Under the pieces are notes generated by a model. It saw only the letters and a program-made list of their open reading frames with translations, was not told the DNA's origin and did not search any database. Position numbers and translations under genes: made by a program. 64,000 nt of DNA from contig JWZX01003313.1 of NCBI GenBank assembly GCA_001275005.1, positions 1 through 64,000 of the forward strand, written 5' to 3'. This DNA comes from Chrysochromulina tobinii. Lineage: Eukaryota > Haptophyta > Prymnesiales > Chrysochromulinaceae. Shown piece after piece: positions 9,044-18,187 of the stretch (its first letter is position 1; each line of letters opens with the position of its first letter).

Positions 9044-9909
9044 GCGCAAAAGATGACCAGAAAGAAGCAAGGGGAGCTCCCGAGAGGAGACGCGCTTGGT
9101 GAGGGTTGGTTGATCGGTTTCGAGATATAGAGAAGGGACGCCGCGCAACGCACAGGGCGTAATGTTAGTGAGGTGTCAAACACAGTCCGCGATCACTCAG
9201 ACTCGACGGTTCATCCGCCGGCCAAGCATGCCTCTCGCGTCTCGGGCGCCAATGACCGGTGGTGCATCATTCATTCTTTGGCATCATTGTGATGATAATT
9301 ATGCAACGGCGAACGCGGCCAACGCATGGACACTCTACCTTTCACTCTCTAATGTATTCGCGTTTGAGCGTGGAGTTGTCACCTCATCCTAAATATAGCG
9401 CTAACAGGCTAACGTCACGTGAGCCCTTGTTCGTGGAGGGTGGCGTTCGCGCAGACCGAGCAGCGAGCATCGAATATAGTGCTTCTAGGCGCTTAGCTGG
9501 AGCGTCGTGCGCGGGGCGGGTCATTCGTGCACACGTATCTCCGTATCACGATCTTCAACCGGCATTTGGATTATTTCGCCCGGACCCGCGCGCGGTCGGT
9601 CCGGTCCCTGCGCTACCACCGCACGACGCACCGCCGCGCGCCTCCCACTCGCCGCGCCTTTTACGGCGAATGTAACTCCGTAAACCGTAAGCCGAATGTA
9701 GCTTTGCGCGCTTTTCGATGTGCGACGCGGTATCGAAAATTCAGCACAAGGCCACAAACAGAGCTCTTAGCTAACGCTGACCAAGTCACGCAGCCACGCA
9801 CCAGCGCTTTTGGTTCCGGTTTTGCTCAATCCTCACGACCGCACCGCACGTCCGCGTGACTCTTCTTCCACGCGCTCGCATGTAAAAATGCGCGTCGGAC
9901 ATCTCGCGC
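9044..9909. other. intergenic, tail-to-tail, no gene seen
   Basis: The fasciclin gene (+) and the G-beta gene (-) converge here. There are only short frames, with lower GC around 9290-9400. I found no RNA gene. Confidence 0.5.
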
Positions 9910-10938
9910 TCATGCCCACAGCTTAAGGAACGAGTCCCAGCTGCCGGTGCAGAGGGCCATGCCATCATGCGACACGCCCAGGCAGCTCACGCGGTTGTCA
10001 TGCCCCGCGAGGCAGGCGACCTGCTTCCCAGTGAGCGTATCCCACACGTAGCAGTTGAAGTCGTCGTAGCCGGCGAAGATGAAACGGCCAGAGATCGAGA
10101 AATCGACCGAGGTGATGCCGCACAGGATCTTGTCGTGCGTGTAGTCCTGCATCTGCGTCGACGCACGCAAGTCGAAAAGGCGGCAGGAGGCGTCGTCCGA
10201 GCCGGTGGCGAACGCATTGCCGTCGGGGAAGAACTGGACCGCATTGATGTCGCTATCGTGCCCCTCAAAGGTGCGCACACACTCGGGCTTGTGGACGTCC
10301 CACACCTTTGCCAATGAATCGCAAGCTCCGCTCACGAAGATGTCGTACGAGCCCGGCTTGCTCGAGAGGCTCATCACGTCGCCCGAATGATCTGAGTAGT
10401 TCTGGAGCTGCGCGCCTGTCTCTACATCCCACAGCATGCAAGTCATGTCGCCCGACGAGGTGAGGACCTGTGAGCCCGTGCTGTCGAAGAAACGGCAGCA
10501 CGAGAGGTAGCCCGTGTGCGCCGCCAGCTCGCGCGCCACCTTGATCGGCTGCTCCTTGCTGTCAAGGTTGTAGATCGAGCAAATGTTGTCGAGCCCACCG
10601 CACGCGACCTTCTTCCCACTGGGCGAGAAAGCGCATGTCATCACCCACGAGGAGCGGAGTGGGATCGCGTGCACCTTGTTACCGCTGGCCGAGTTCCACA
10701 CGATCAGCTTGCCGTCCTGCGACGCGCTCACCAGCCACTTGTTTGTGTCTGCAGCATCCGAGTGGCACCAGTGCATCGCATAGATCTTGGCAAAGTGGCC
10801 CTTGAGCACCTTGCGGTTTTTTATGTGGTACTTTGGTGCACCCGCAACGTTGAGCGACGCAAGGTCCTCCAGATTCGCCTTCCTCTGCTTGAGCACTTCC
10901 AGCTCCGTCTTCAAGCTAACCAGCTGCGCCTTGGCCAT
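9910..10938 (-). CDS. GNB1: Heterotrimeric G-protein beta subunit (7 WD40 repeats)
   Basis: A 342-residue intronless frame with the length and layout of G-beta. The N-terminal amphipathic coiled coil ([18 protein letters not shown]) pairs with G-gamma. Seven WD repeats follow, with diagnostic pieces [88 protein letters not shown] and [12 protein letters not shown], ending [13 protein letters not shown]. The product partners G-alpha at membranes and transduces receptor signals. I start at the ATG at 10938 (MAKAQLVSL); the GTG two codons upstream is not needed. Identity to animal and plant G-beta is strong in every repeat, so the call is secure; the gene symbol marks the family only. Confidence 0.96.
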   Translation of the reverse strand: MAKAQLVSLKTELEVLKQRKANLEDLASLNVAGAPKYHIKNRKVLKGHFAKIYAMHWCHSDAADTNKWLVSASQDGKLIVWNSASGNKVHAIPLRSSWVMTCAFSPSGKKVACGGLDNICSIYNLDSKEQPIKVARELAAHTGYLSCCRFFDSTGSQVLTSSGDMTCMLWDVETGAQLQNYSDHSGDVMSLSSKPGSYDIFVSGACDSLAKVWDVHKPECVRTFEGHDSDINAVQFFPDGNAFATGSDDASCRLFDLRASTQMQDYTHDKILCGITSVDFSISGRFIFAGYDDFNCYVWDTLTGKQVACLAGHDNRVSCLGVSHDGMALCTGSWDSFLKLWA

Positions 10939-11213
10939 GGTCACTTGTCCTCGAAGCTAACCTGGCAGCACAGCGAGCAGCGCGATGTGGGAGAAGGCAG
11001 CCACGGCTCAGCCAGTCAGCCGACTGCCACGCACCTGAACCACTTTGACAGAGTGTGGGCCAGCGATATGAGCACCTTTCGCGTCGTCACTCGTCTCCTC
11101 TCGACCAACCCGCGGCCCGGTTTCCCTCGGCCCGTAGGAAACTTCACCAAGTTTCAAGTTTCGTGTGCGAAAAAAATACGTCTCACTGCTCCACTGCTCA
11201 AGACGTGTATCTC

Positions 11214-11905
11214 TCACTTGGGCGGCGCGGTTTTCGCCCGCTTGGCTTGCTTCGCTTGCGCCTCGAGCTTCTCCCTCGCCGCCTCTGGGTTGGCGAGCAT
11301 CTCCATCACCCCACCCTTCTGCATCTCCTTGAGCTGTTCGGGATCCATGTTCTCCATCATCTTGGGGAACACGACCATGATGAGCAGCGTGAATCCCATC
11401 ATGAGCACCATCGGGTTCATCAGCATGCCCGCCCAGTTGAAGCCCTCGCGCTTCTCGAAGAAGGTGAGCTTGGCCAAGATCGGCTCAAGCGGCAGCGGGA
11501 AGGGCAGCGGCTGGCGGCTGTGCGTGAGCAGCGCGCGCGCCTTTCCCGACGTCGCGCTCACGTCCAGCCTCACCGTTGGCCACACGCTCTGCGTGTCCAG
11601 CACCTCGAGCAGGTACGAGCCGGGCGCGACTGCATGCAGCTTGAAGCTGCCGTCCTGGCGCGGGATAGCGGTGTACATGCCGCCGTTGAGAACCACGCGC
11701 ACATTATCGAGCGGCAGCTCTGTAGGCGGCGAGCACGAGGCGGAGGAGGTGAGCATGGGGCTGCTGCAGCGAGGGGGGACATGGGAGCATGGCGGAAGCA
11801 TGGCGCACCGGTTGTCAGTCGGCCCTCGACTGTGGCGAGCTGGCGCTGTGCCAGCTCCGCAACCGCGGACGCGAGGATCAGCAAGATTCCGAAAAGCCGC
11901 GTCAT
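11214..11905 (-). CDS. EMC7: ER membrane protein complex subunit 7 (EMC7), 2 exons
   Basis: Exon 1 is 11809-11905 and exon 2 is 11214-11719, separated by an 89-bp intron (GTGCGC...TACAG). The join restores the EMC7 pattern: signal peptide MTRLFGILLILASAVAEL, then TVEGRL, then LPLDNVRVVLNGG. A beta-sandwich domain follows (FKLHAVAPGSYLLEV), then a transmembrane segment around PMVLMMGFTLLIMVVFP and a cytosolic tail with MMENMDPEQLKEMQ and a Lys/Ala-rich end. EMC7 is a lumen-exposed subunit of the ER insertase complex. Exon 1 could start 12 codons further up at 11941; I chose 11905 because the hydrophobic core then directly follows the Met. About 200 residues is close to the usual length. Confidence 0.9.
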
Positions 11906-12131
11906 CGTCTCAGGAAGGCGTCGAGGAGACGGCGCCCGCACTCTCGCCCTTGGGGTGGCTTATTTGCGTGAACGGAGTGTTGCATTCACTATGAATGGGT
12001 CCTCGTCACAGAGGCTGTCTCGCGTCCTTTTCGTGGTGCATCGCGCGCGCATCCTGGTTTGCACGAAAAGCGATCACCGCTGGTCCGTTCGTCCCAGGAC
12101 ACCATTCCGAGCGCCGCCAGCGTAAAGGACC
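11906..12131. promoter_or_regulatory. bidirectional promoter region EMC7/MOG1
   Basis: 226 bp separate the divergent start codons of EMC7 (-) and the MOG1 homologue (+), so both promoters and both 5' UTRs must lie here. No TATA box is evident. Confidence 0.45.
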
Positions 12132-12731
12132 ATGAACCTCGCGCACCAGCTCTTCGGTGGCGCGATCGTGGCGCAGCTGCCCGACGGTTGGATGGACGCG
12201 AGCGATGCGCGCCCGGTGCCCGATAACCAAGAGGTGTGGCTGGAGCCTGATGGTGCCGAGCGTTCCGTCGTCATCGAGATACTGGAGCGCGCCGAGTGCG
12301 CCGACGCACAGAGCGGTGAGGTCCACTTCCATGAGCTGGCTAACGGCAATGATGCGCTGGCAGACTCTGTGCTCTACAGTGCGCAGCTGCCAGCCGATGC
12401 GCTGCAGCCGACGCTGCAGGCGACTCCTGCCTATGTTGTTCACGGCATTCAGCATTTGCCTCGCGACGGGCGCAATGGCGGCCGGCTGCTTCCTGCTGGA
12501 ACGTCGGCCGCACTGCATGTGAGTTTAGTCGTCCTGCGACTCGCGACTCAAAAGACAGACATCCTCGTCAGCATCAACCGGCAGCTGGCCGCTGCGGTCT
12601 CCATGCCCGCCCCATCAGCGCCGCAGTCGGCGACGGGAGTGAATGAGGAGGAGACGCGTGCGGACGCGGAGTTGCTCGAAATGGTCATTGGGAGCCTCGA
12701 TGTCAAGGATTGGGGGCTCTTTGGCGAGTAG
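12132..12731 (+). CDS. RANGRF: Ran guanine nucleotide release factor (Mog1)
   Basis: A 199-residue single-exon protein of typical Mog1 length. Diagnostic parts are the N-terminal LFGGAIVAQLPDGW, then VPDNQEVWLEPDG, SVVIEILER and HFHELANGNDA, and the C-terminal strand ALHVSLVVLRLATQKTDILV. Mog1 binds Ran, promotes nucleotide release and assists nuclear transport. The start ATG is the first one and lines up with family N termini. It lies head to head with EMC7. Confidence 0.9.
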   Translation: MNLAHQLFGGAIVAQLPDGWMDASDARPVPDNQEVWLEPDGAERSVVIEILERAECADAQSGEVHFHELANGNDALADSVLYSAQLPADALQPTLQATPAYVVHGIQHLPRDGRNGGRLLPAGTSAALHVSLVVLRLATQKTDILVSINRQLAAAVSMPAPSAPQSATGVNEEETRADAELLEMVIGSLDVKDWGLFGE

Positions 12732-13278
12732 CAGCTCATCCCACTCGCCACTGGCTTACGACCACTCGGGCACACACACCGTCTGCGTTACATGTACCGG
12801 AGCGACGCGCGCGCTGCAGGGGGTCGCGTTGTCCTCGCCATCATGAGAGAGCGAGCAGGTCGGCATCCAAAGGCAAAGCGTACCAGGGAGGATCGTTTGG
12901 AGGGTCTGTACACAGGACGCATCATCAGTCAGTCAGTCAGTCAGTTTCGTCGCGGTCCCGCGCTCACCACACCCACCATCGTCCACCATCGTGTCTTTCA
13001 AGGGACGGCTCCGGCTCGCCCTGCTCCGCTCGCGCGACGATCGTGCAACACGCGACATCCGTCACATCTTGCACTCACATCTGTACAGAGCTACAGACAC
13101 TCCCGCATTGAGTAGCCCGTCTGAGAACGAGTACTCAGTACTTGTGTTGACGAGGGGAGCGGAGCCGTCCCGACTGTGAAGACATGACTGTGAAGAAACT
13201 CAGCTCGCAAACTTGGGGATTCTTTCATATCAAATCGGAGATCCAGATCGCAACATCGGGACCGTCCGAGTGGCGCCG
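12732..13278. other. about 550 bp spacer, MOG1 3' flank and TPR promoter
   Basis: No gene is seen. It holds a TACATGTA palindrome at 12789-12796, 58 bp after the MOG1 stop, and a (CAGT)5 microsatellite at 12926-12945. Confidence 0.5.
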
Positions 13279-14292
13279 ATGTCGCGACTACATGTAGTGC
13301 TCCTTTCGTCGGCTCTTGCATTAGCAGCGTCCGCGCGGCTGGCCATCTCGCCCATGGCCGCACCTGGACGCTGCGAGGAGGACCGCTCTGGCCTTCCGAG
13401 CTGGCTCCTTCAGGGAAGGCGAACGCTGACACAGCCGCCAGTTCGGCGGCTGCGCGGCGGCGCCGTCGAGCCGTCTCCCAGCGTGCCTTCCTTCAAGTCG
13501 TGGTTGGCCAAGAAGAGCGAAGGCATCAAGGAGGCTGCCGCTGCCCCGAAGAAGGACCCGGACCGGGAGAAGGCCGTGGCGCTCATGAAGCAGCGTGGCC
13601 TGGACAAGTGCGAGAAGGCGGTGGGTCTGCTGCGTAGTGCACTCAAAAAAGAGCCAGGGAACATCGAGACTGCGATGGAGCTCGCCGACGCCCTGAACGC
13701 GGTGATGCGCATCAAGACCAATGCTAACGCACTGGTCATCGATGGCTCCCTCGACACGCCGGCAAACAAGCGCGTCTGGAAGTCGCTGGGCGATGAGGCG
13801 CTGCCGCTGGCGAAGAAGGCGTACGAGGCCCGGCCGGGCGATGTCAAGGCGCTCGCGGTCTACGCGGACAGCTTCATGTTCAGCTGCTCGGCGAAGGGGA
13901 TCGTCAAGCAAGCGCTCTCGGGCACTGCCAAGGAGTACAAGCGCGTGGCCAACGAGCTGCGCAAGTACCCAAAGTGGGACGGCGCGGTGGGGCTCGTCTT
14001 CCTGGGTGGCCTGTACAATGTCGCGCCCTGGCCCGTCGGCAACAAGCAGCTTGCCAAGAAGCTCCTCGGCGAGGCCGCTTCGATCGCACCAACGCGCCGC
14101 AACCTGTACTATGTCGGTGTGAATGCCTTCCAGTTGGGCGAGTTCCAGAAGGCGGCCAAATACTTCGAAAAGGCGCTAAAGGCGCCGTGCGGCTCGGCGA
14201 CCGAGATGGACTTTGGTGGCTTCCTGCTCGCTGAGAGCAAAACTGGCCTCGCGCGCGCCAAGCAGGCGCTTCAGAATGAAGGCAAGAAGTAG
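13279..14292 (+). CDS. Plastid-type TPR protein
   Basis: A 337-residue frame from the ATG at 13279 (an upstream in-frame ATG-less extension is ignored). The N terminus is a hydrophobic signal (LHVVLLSSALALAASA) followed by an Arg-rich, acid-poor stretch with RRLRGG, as in bipartite plastid presequences of secondary algae. The body is helical with TPR-like units: EKAVGLLRSALKKEPGNIE, LAKKAYEARPGDVKALAVYA, VGLVFLGGLYNVAPWPVGN and AFQLGEFQKAAKYFEKALKA. The LPW/APWPVGN plus terminal TPR arrangement resembles a conserved chloroplast TPR family and animal RMDN proteins. Its function is not known; TPRs usually act as protein-binding scaffolds. Plastid targeting is inferred from composition only. Confidence 0.75.
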   Translation: MSRLHVVLLSSALALAASARLAISPMAAPGRCEEDRSGLPSWLLQGRRTLTQPPVRRLRGGAVEPSPSVPSFKSWLAKKSEGIKEAAAAPKKDPDREKAVALMKQRGLDKCEKAVGLLRSALKKEPGNIETAMELADALNAVMRIKTNANALVIDGSLDTPANKRVWKSLGDEALPLAKKAYEARPGDVKALAVYADSFMFSCSAKGIVKQALSGTAKEYKRVANELRKYPKWDGAVGLVFLGGLYNVAPWPVGNKQLAKKLLGEAASIAPTRRNLYYVGVNAFQLGEFQKAAKYFEKALKAPCGSATEMDFGGFLLAESKTGLARAKQALQNEGKK

Positions 14293-14723
14293 ACAGCACG
14301 TGAGAGGGAGAGGGAGTTGCCGGTTAGAAGTTCTGTGCAACCATGATGGCGGACCCGATGACACGCATTGTCGATGGAGTCCTTCCTGCTGGTCCTGTTT
14401 CACTCTCTGTGCTTGCATGGTCCCTGGTTTTGTGTCGCGATGCGCTTCACGAGATCTCGCCGCGGCGACTCGTGCATCCGTCCCCGAAAACGAGGTCGTG
14501 GAGGTCGGATCACGGCGCCTTCCACGCACCTTGACAGAGATAGTGAAAGCCACCACGAGCGTGATCGTTAAAAGCCGGATTCACGATGTCTTTCCGACCG
14601 CGTGCAGTTCTGTGTGAAACGGCTGTGTGGGAGGAAGTCCGCATTCATGCGCATTCCCTTTTCATACATGCAGAGTTGGACGCCACCCCTGAACGTCGGC
14701 TCTCATCGTGCTCGGCCGACATA
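14293..14723. other. spacer between TPR gene and SLC35A gene
   Basis: Only short frames on both strands; presumed 3' UTR of the TPR gene and promoter of the nucleotide-sugar transporter. I recognise no motif. Confidence 0.45.
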
Positions 14724-15980
14724 ATGCCATTCGATCCGCAGTTTGCCAAGTATGTGGCCGCGGCGACCGTGCTGATGACGCTTCAGCCCATCATAACGTC
14801 GGCCAGCAAGGTCGAGGGTCGCTACGAGTACCTGCAAGTGAGCGTGACGCTGCTCGCCGAGCTCTCGAAGATGGCACTCTCTCTCGTAATGTATCTGCGG
14901 CTGCCACCTTCAGTGCGCACGCACCAGCGCATAACGTGTGGCCATCTGATGCAATTTGCGACGCCGGCGGCCATCTACTTTGTCAACAACAACCTCGTCT
15001 TTGTGATCCTCGCCTACGTGAACTCGACAACCTTCCAAATCCTCTCGTCGCTCAAGACGGTCTTCACGGGGCTCCTCTTCCGCGTCATGCTCAAACGGCC
15101 ACTGACCGACGTGCAATCTCTCGCGATTGTGCTGCTTGCGTGCGGCACAGCCATCTCACAGCTCAGCGGCGGCGTATGCGATGCCACGGCCCGCACTGAT
15201 TCCACCGCTGTTGGCCTGGCCTGCGCTGTACTCACCTGCTTGCTCTCAGCCTTGGGTGGCGTGCACTCCGAGCGTTTGATGAAGGACGGCGAGCACGCGA
15301 CGCACTCGATCCACCTACAGAACATGCTGCTCTACCTGTGGGGGATCGGGTTCAACTCTCTGACGCTCCTCGGCGCAGACGGCGCACGGGTGCTCTCCGG
15401 AGAGCTGCTGCGAGGGTACACGCCAGTCGTGTGGGCCCTGGTTGCCAACAACGCGCTCAACGGTCTCGCCATCTCAGCCGTGCTCAAGTACACGGACAAC
15501 ATCGTGCGCGTCTTTGCGCATGCAGCGGCGATGCTCCTGACCCTGGGTCTTGAGAACGTGCTGCTAGGCGCGGAGTTCACGCCGCAGCTGCTTCTCTCGG
15601 CAATGGTGGTGGCCTGTGCGGTGTATCTCTACAACCGCCAAGAGGGAACCCCGACCATTTCGGAGCAGCAGCCGCCGCAGCCACCTCAGCAGGGTCAGGA
15701 GGGGCATCAAACCCCTCAGGCACAGCAGACGTCGCAGCCGACGATAAGTGATGCTGATGAGGCGAGGCACGGCATTCGGCGCTTCTGGCCCCTGAGATAC
15801 GAAGGAGGGAAGGGCGTTGCAGCCGACGAAGAGCGCCAGCCGTTGATGCCAGTGAATTCTCAAGGCTATGTCGATCAGGCGTTTAGGGGCAACGTCACCA
15901 ACGAGTTTGGTGACGGGCCACGACTGACGAGGCATCCGGACGGTGGCTACCGATTGAATTATGCGCGTCGAACAGAGTGA
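14724..15980 (+). CDS. Nucleotide-sugar transporter, SLC35A type (UDP-Gal/CMP-Sia-like)
   Basis: About 418 residues with ten predicted membrane helices. Family marks are LQPIITSASKVEG-like start, TVLLAELSKMALSL, AIYFVNNNLVFVILAYVNSTTFQ (the FxVNNNL...L.....T.Q signature, about residues 80-102), LSSLKTVFTGLLFRVMLKR, GGVHSERLMKD (GxxxExLLK) and NNALNGLAISAVLKYTDNIVRVFA. These proteins exchange nucleotide sugars for nucleoside monophosphate across the Golgi membrane and feed glycosyltransferases such as the GT31-like gene at 35.6-38.3 kb. The C-terminal 130 residues are a Gln/Pro-rich cytosolic tail of no known domain. Start chosen at MPFDPQFAKY; 46 more codons upstream are open but unconserved. 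Substrate cannot be told from sequence. Confidence 0.9.
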   Translation: MPFDPQFAKYVAAATVLMTLQPIITSASKVEGRYEYLQVSVTLLAELSKMALSLVMYLRLPPSVRTHQRITCGHLMQFATPAAIYFVNNNLVFVILAYVNSTTFQILSSLKTVFTGLLFRVMLKRPLTDVQSLAIVLLACGTAISQLSGGVCDATARTDSTAVGLACAVLTCLLSALGGVHSERLMKDGEHATHSIHLQNMLLYLWGIGFNSLTLLGADGARVLSGELLRGYTPVVWALVANNALNGLAISAVLKYTDNIVRVFAHAAAMLLTLGLENVLLGAEFTPQLLLSAMVVACAVYLYNRQEGTPTISEQQPPQPPQQGQEGHQTPQAQQTSQPTISDADEARHGIRRFWPLRYEGGKGVAADEERQPLMPVNSQGYVDQAFRGNVTNEFGDGPRLTRHPDGGYRLNYARRTE

Positions 15981-16384
15981 CGTGAGGTCGTGCGGTGTTA
16001 CTATCTTGGTGGTTCTATACGCACTATCCAAAATCTTGGTTTTATCTTGGTTACTAAGCACTACGCACGAGCCATTCTACTCTATTATGTACTTATTTGG
16101 TATCCATGCGGTACTCATCGCAGGTGCCGAATAGCACACATGCAGTTGTGTAATCCAATCATACGTTGTAGTATCAATCTGGGTAGCCCACGAGCCAACC
16201 GGGCGTTCCCGGTTGGCTCCGCCTGCGGCGTGTGCATTCGCCTGCGCGTGCTGCGCCCGGTTCGAGCGTATTCGCAGGTTGCAGGCCCAACACGAAGCGT
16301 ATCACCACCCCTTGCACTGTACATTCGCGAAAGCACACTCAGGGCGAAAGCACACTGTCCGAAAAGCCGCGCCATTCGTCCCCC
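15981..16384. other. convergent intergenic region
   Basis: The 3' flanks of the transporter (+) and the small protein (-) meet here. It is AT-richer than its surroundings near 15990-16110. Nothing else is recognised. Confidence 0.45.
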
Positions 16385-16696
16385 TCAAGCAGTTTCCACA
16401 TCTTCAAGCATCATGTCAACGATCCTTGCAATGTCTTTCTCCCGATCCTTGAGTTCGCCCTTGATGTTCAGGCTCTCCAGTGCCTTCTGCGCCATCTTGA
16501 TGAGCTCCGGATTCGTTGGGATATTCCCATAATGGCTGGTGCAGAAGTCCATCGTGCTCGCCACCAGCTCGCCAAGCTGTGCGTCTGTCAATTCTTGCAC
16601 AGTCTTCGGCATTTCCTCATGAGTATTCTTATACGCAGTGGCGCCGGCAGCTACCGCGCGTGTCGTGTCCATCTGTGTGCTCTGCTCCGCGCCCAT
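16385..16696 (-). CDS. Small helical protein with N-myristoylation-type start
   Basis: A 103-residue protein starting MGAEQST, which fits the N-myristoylation pattern MGxxxS/T. The rest is helix-rich with charged residues (MPKTVQELTDAQLGELVAST, then ELIKMAQKALESLNIKGELKDREKD) and no transmembrane segment. I do not recognise the family. If acylated it would be a peripheral membrane protein. The frame extends five codons above the ATG only from a GTG. Confidence 0.6.
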   Translation of the reverse strand: MGAEQSTQMDTTRAVAAGATAYKNTHEEMPKTVQELTDAQLGELVASTMDFCTSHYGNIPTNPELIKMAQKALESLNIKGELKDREKDIARIVDMMLEDVETA

Positions 16697-18068
16697 TGCG
16701 AGGGGGAACACACGTTGAGTTCACGGCCGCTTAACTGGGGTAAAGCGGCAGTCCGAAGTTCCGAAAATCAATTGCCGAAACTCGGAGTGAAACGGCTGTA
16801 AAATGGACCGCGGAGATTTTGAGTTCACATCGTTCTAACGTTCACGGACACACGTCTGCACACCTTCCCCGGTACCCGCGCATCTCGATCATCGTGAACG
16901 CCTCAAGCAAGAATGTTCGCTCGGCTCCCGCTCCCCGGCGCGGCGGGAATCGCGAGTTAAAATCGCGGGTCGGCCTCCGCGATGATCCCTAGCCCTCCGC
17001 GGATGGCCCCACGAGGCCCTTAACGAGTCCCCACGCCACCGCCATCTCCGCGACCCGTGCCCCATTCGCACCGCAGTTTTGCAGGGCCACTTGACGGCGT
17101 GGCGATTCGAGTCTCGCTCTCGGGACTCGAAAGCATGTTGACGTCCGCGCAGACTCGCATGCCGGGGGCTCCTTGCTTGACATCTCCTCGCTAGTTGGGC
17201 CAGTGGGCGGCATGTATCGTAGAGCGGGAGCATCCCACGAGAGAGCTCTTGGATCGAACAGCTGGAAGCGTGGCATGTTCGGCCCGCGCGAGCACGTACC
17301 GGGCGTCTCCGAGGGCGGGCGCGTACATGTACTGGCACGCGCCGGTGAGGTGACCGGTGAACTGGCGTCGAAAGTGGCGACGCGAGCATCAGCGCGAGCG
17401 CGGTGCCCATCGTAGATCATGCCTCGTGGAGATGACAGGTACTCGCTCTGCCGAATGGCATACGAGCTCGGTGTGGGCCGTAAGCTCGGAGCGAGTGGGC
17501 CCGTCGAGGACGCGCACCACTGCACATAGTGGCGCGTGCGCGGATGGTTGTGAGCAAACTTGCGTGTGCCCGCATAGTCGATCGACTCTCCCCGAACGCC
17601 GCACACCCTTGGCGCATTGGCATCGACGTGCAGAGAGAAGTCAGCAACACGACTAGGAGTGCGCAGCTGGACTTGAAGATGTTGAGAGGATGCCCTCAGA
17701 GTTGGCTCCTGCGAAATCATCACGCGCTGCGCTTTCGAGTTTCGTGATAAGCTTGGCCGCAACGAGGCAGCGCTGCTGATTGCAATCCGACGCCGGCGGT
17801 ACCGTCACCGCGCTGCGACGTCATTGTACATGTAACACTGAGATCTGAGTCGTAAAATGGTGGATCAGAAAAAAACGCCGCGTCAAACTTGGAAAGAAAG
17901 CATGCAAAGTCGAAGGAATTGAGACAGTTAATTACCCCGATCCGACAGCTACAGCACGAGCAAGCTGTGCGTTCACCGGCGTCAAAGACGCGGACCAACG
18001 GCCCCCCCCTGGCGTGTGTGAAAGTGGTGCGTGGGCAGCACGGCGCCGTGACGGGCGCGCGCGCGCGC
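16697..18068. other. 1.4 kb without a confidently called gene
   Basis: A minus-strand open frame at 16989-17762 (257 codons, no ATG at its open end) has mixed composition and may be an exon, but shows no domain. Two TACATGTA palindromes lie at 17334 and 17827. The end near 18040 holds repeats that continue into the downstream chromatin gene. I cannot say more. Confidence 0.35.
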
Positions 18069-18187
18069 TCAGCCCATGACTTTTGCAGCTTCTGCAGCCC
18101 CACATAAAAGCACCGACGGCGCCGTGACGGGCGCGGGCTCAGCCCACGACCATTGCAGCTTCTGCAGCCCCAAATAGAAGCTCTGCG
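18043..18187. repeat. two-copy ~70-bp tandem repeat at the 3' end of the chromatin gene
   Basis: GCGCCGTGACGGGCGCG...GCAGCTTCTGCAGCCCC occurs at about 18043-18118 and again at about 18119-18187. The minus-strand reading of the second copy encodes FYLGLQKLQ at the end of the large protein, and the first copy adds the last residues in a different frame, so the stop codon context was changed by the duplication. Confidence 0.7.

Noticed and set aside
8116-9183. Two long minus-strand frames (355 and 328 codons) opposite the fasciclin gene
   Set aside because: They are produced by strong codon bias and the tandem duplication of the sense gene; they repeat with the same 420-bp period and have no domain.
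16889-17762. Two minus-strand frames (173 and 257 codons)
   Set aside because: No ATG at the open end, no motif, mutually overlapping; left as possible exon only.
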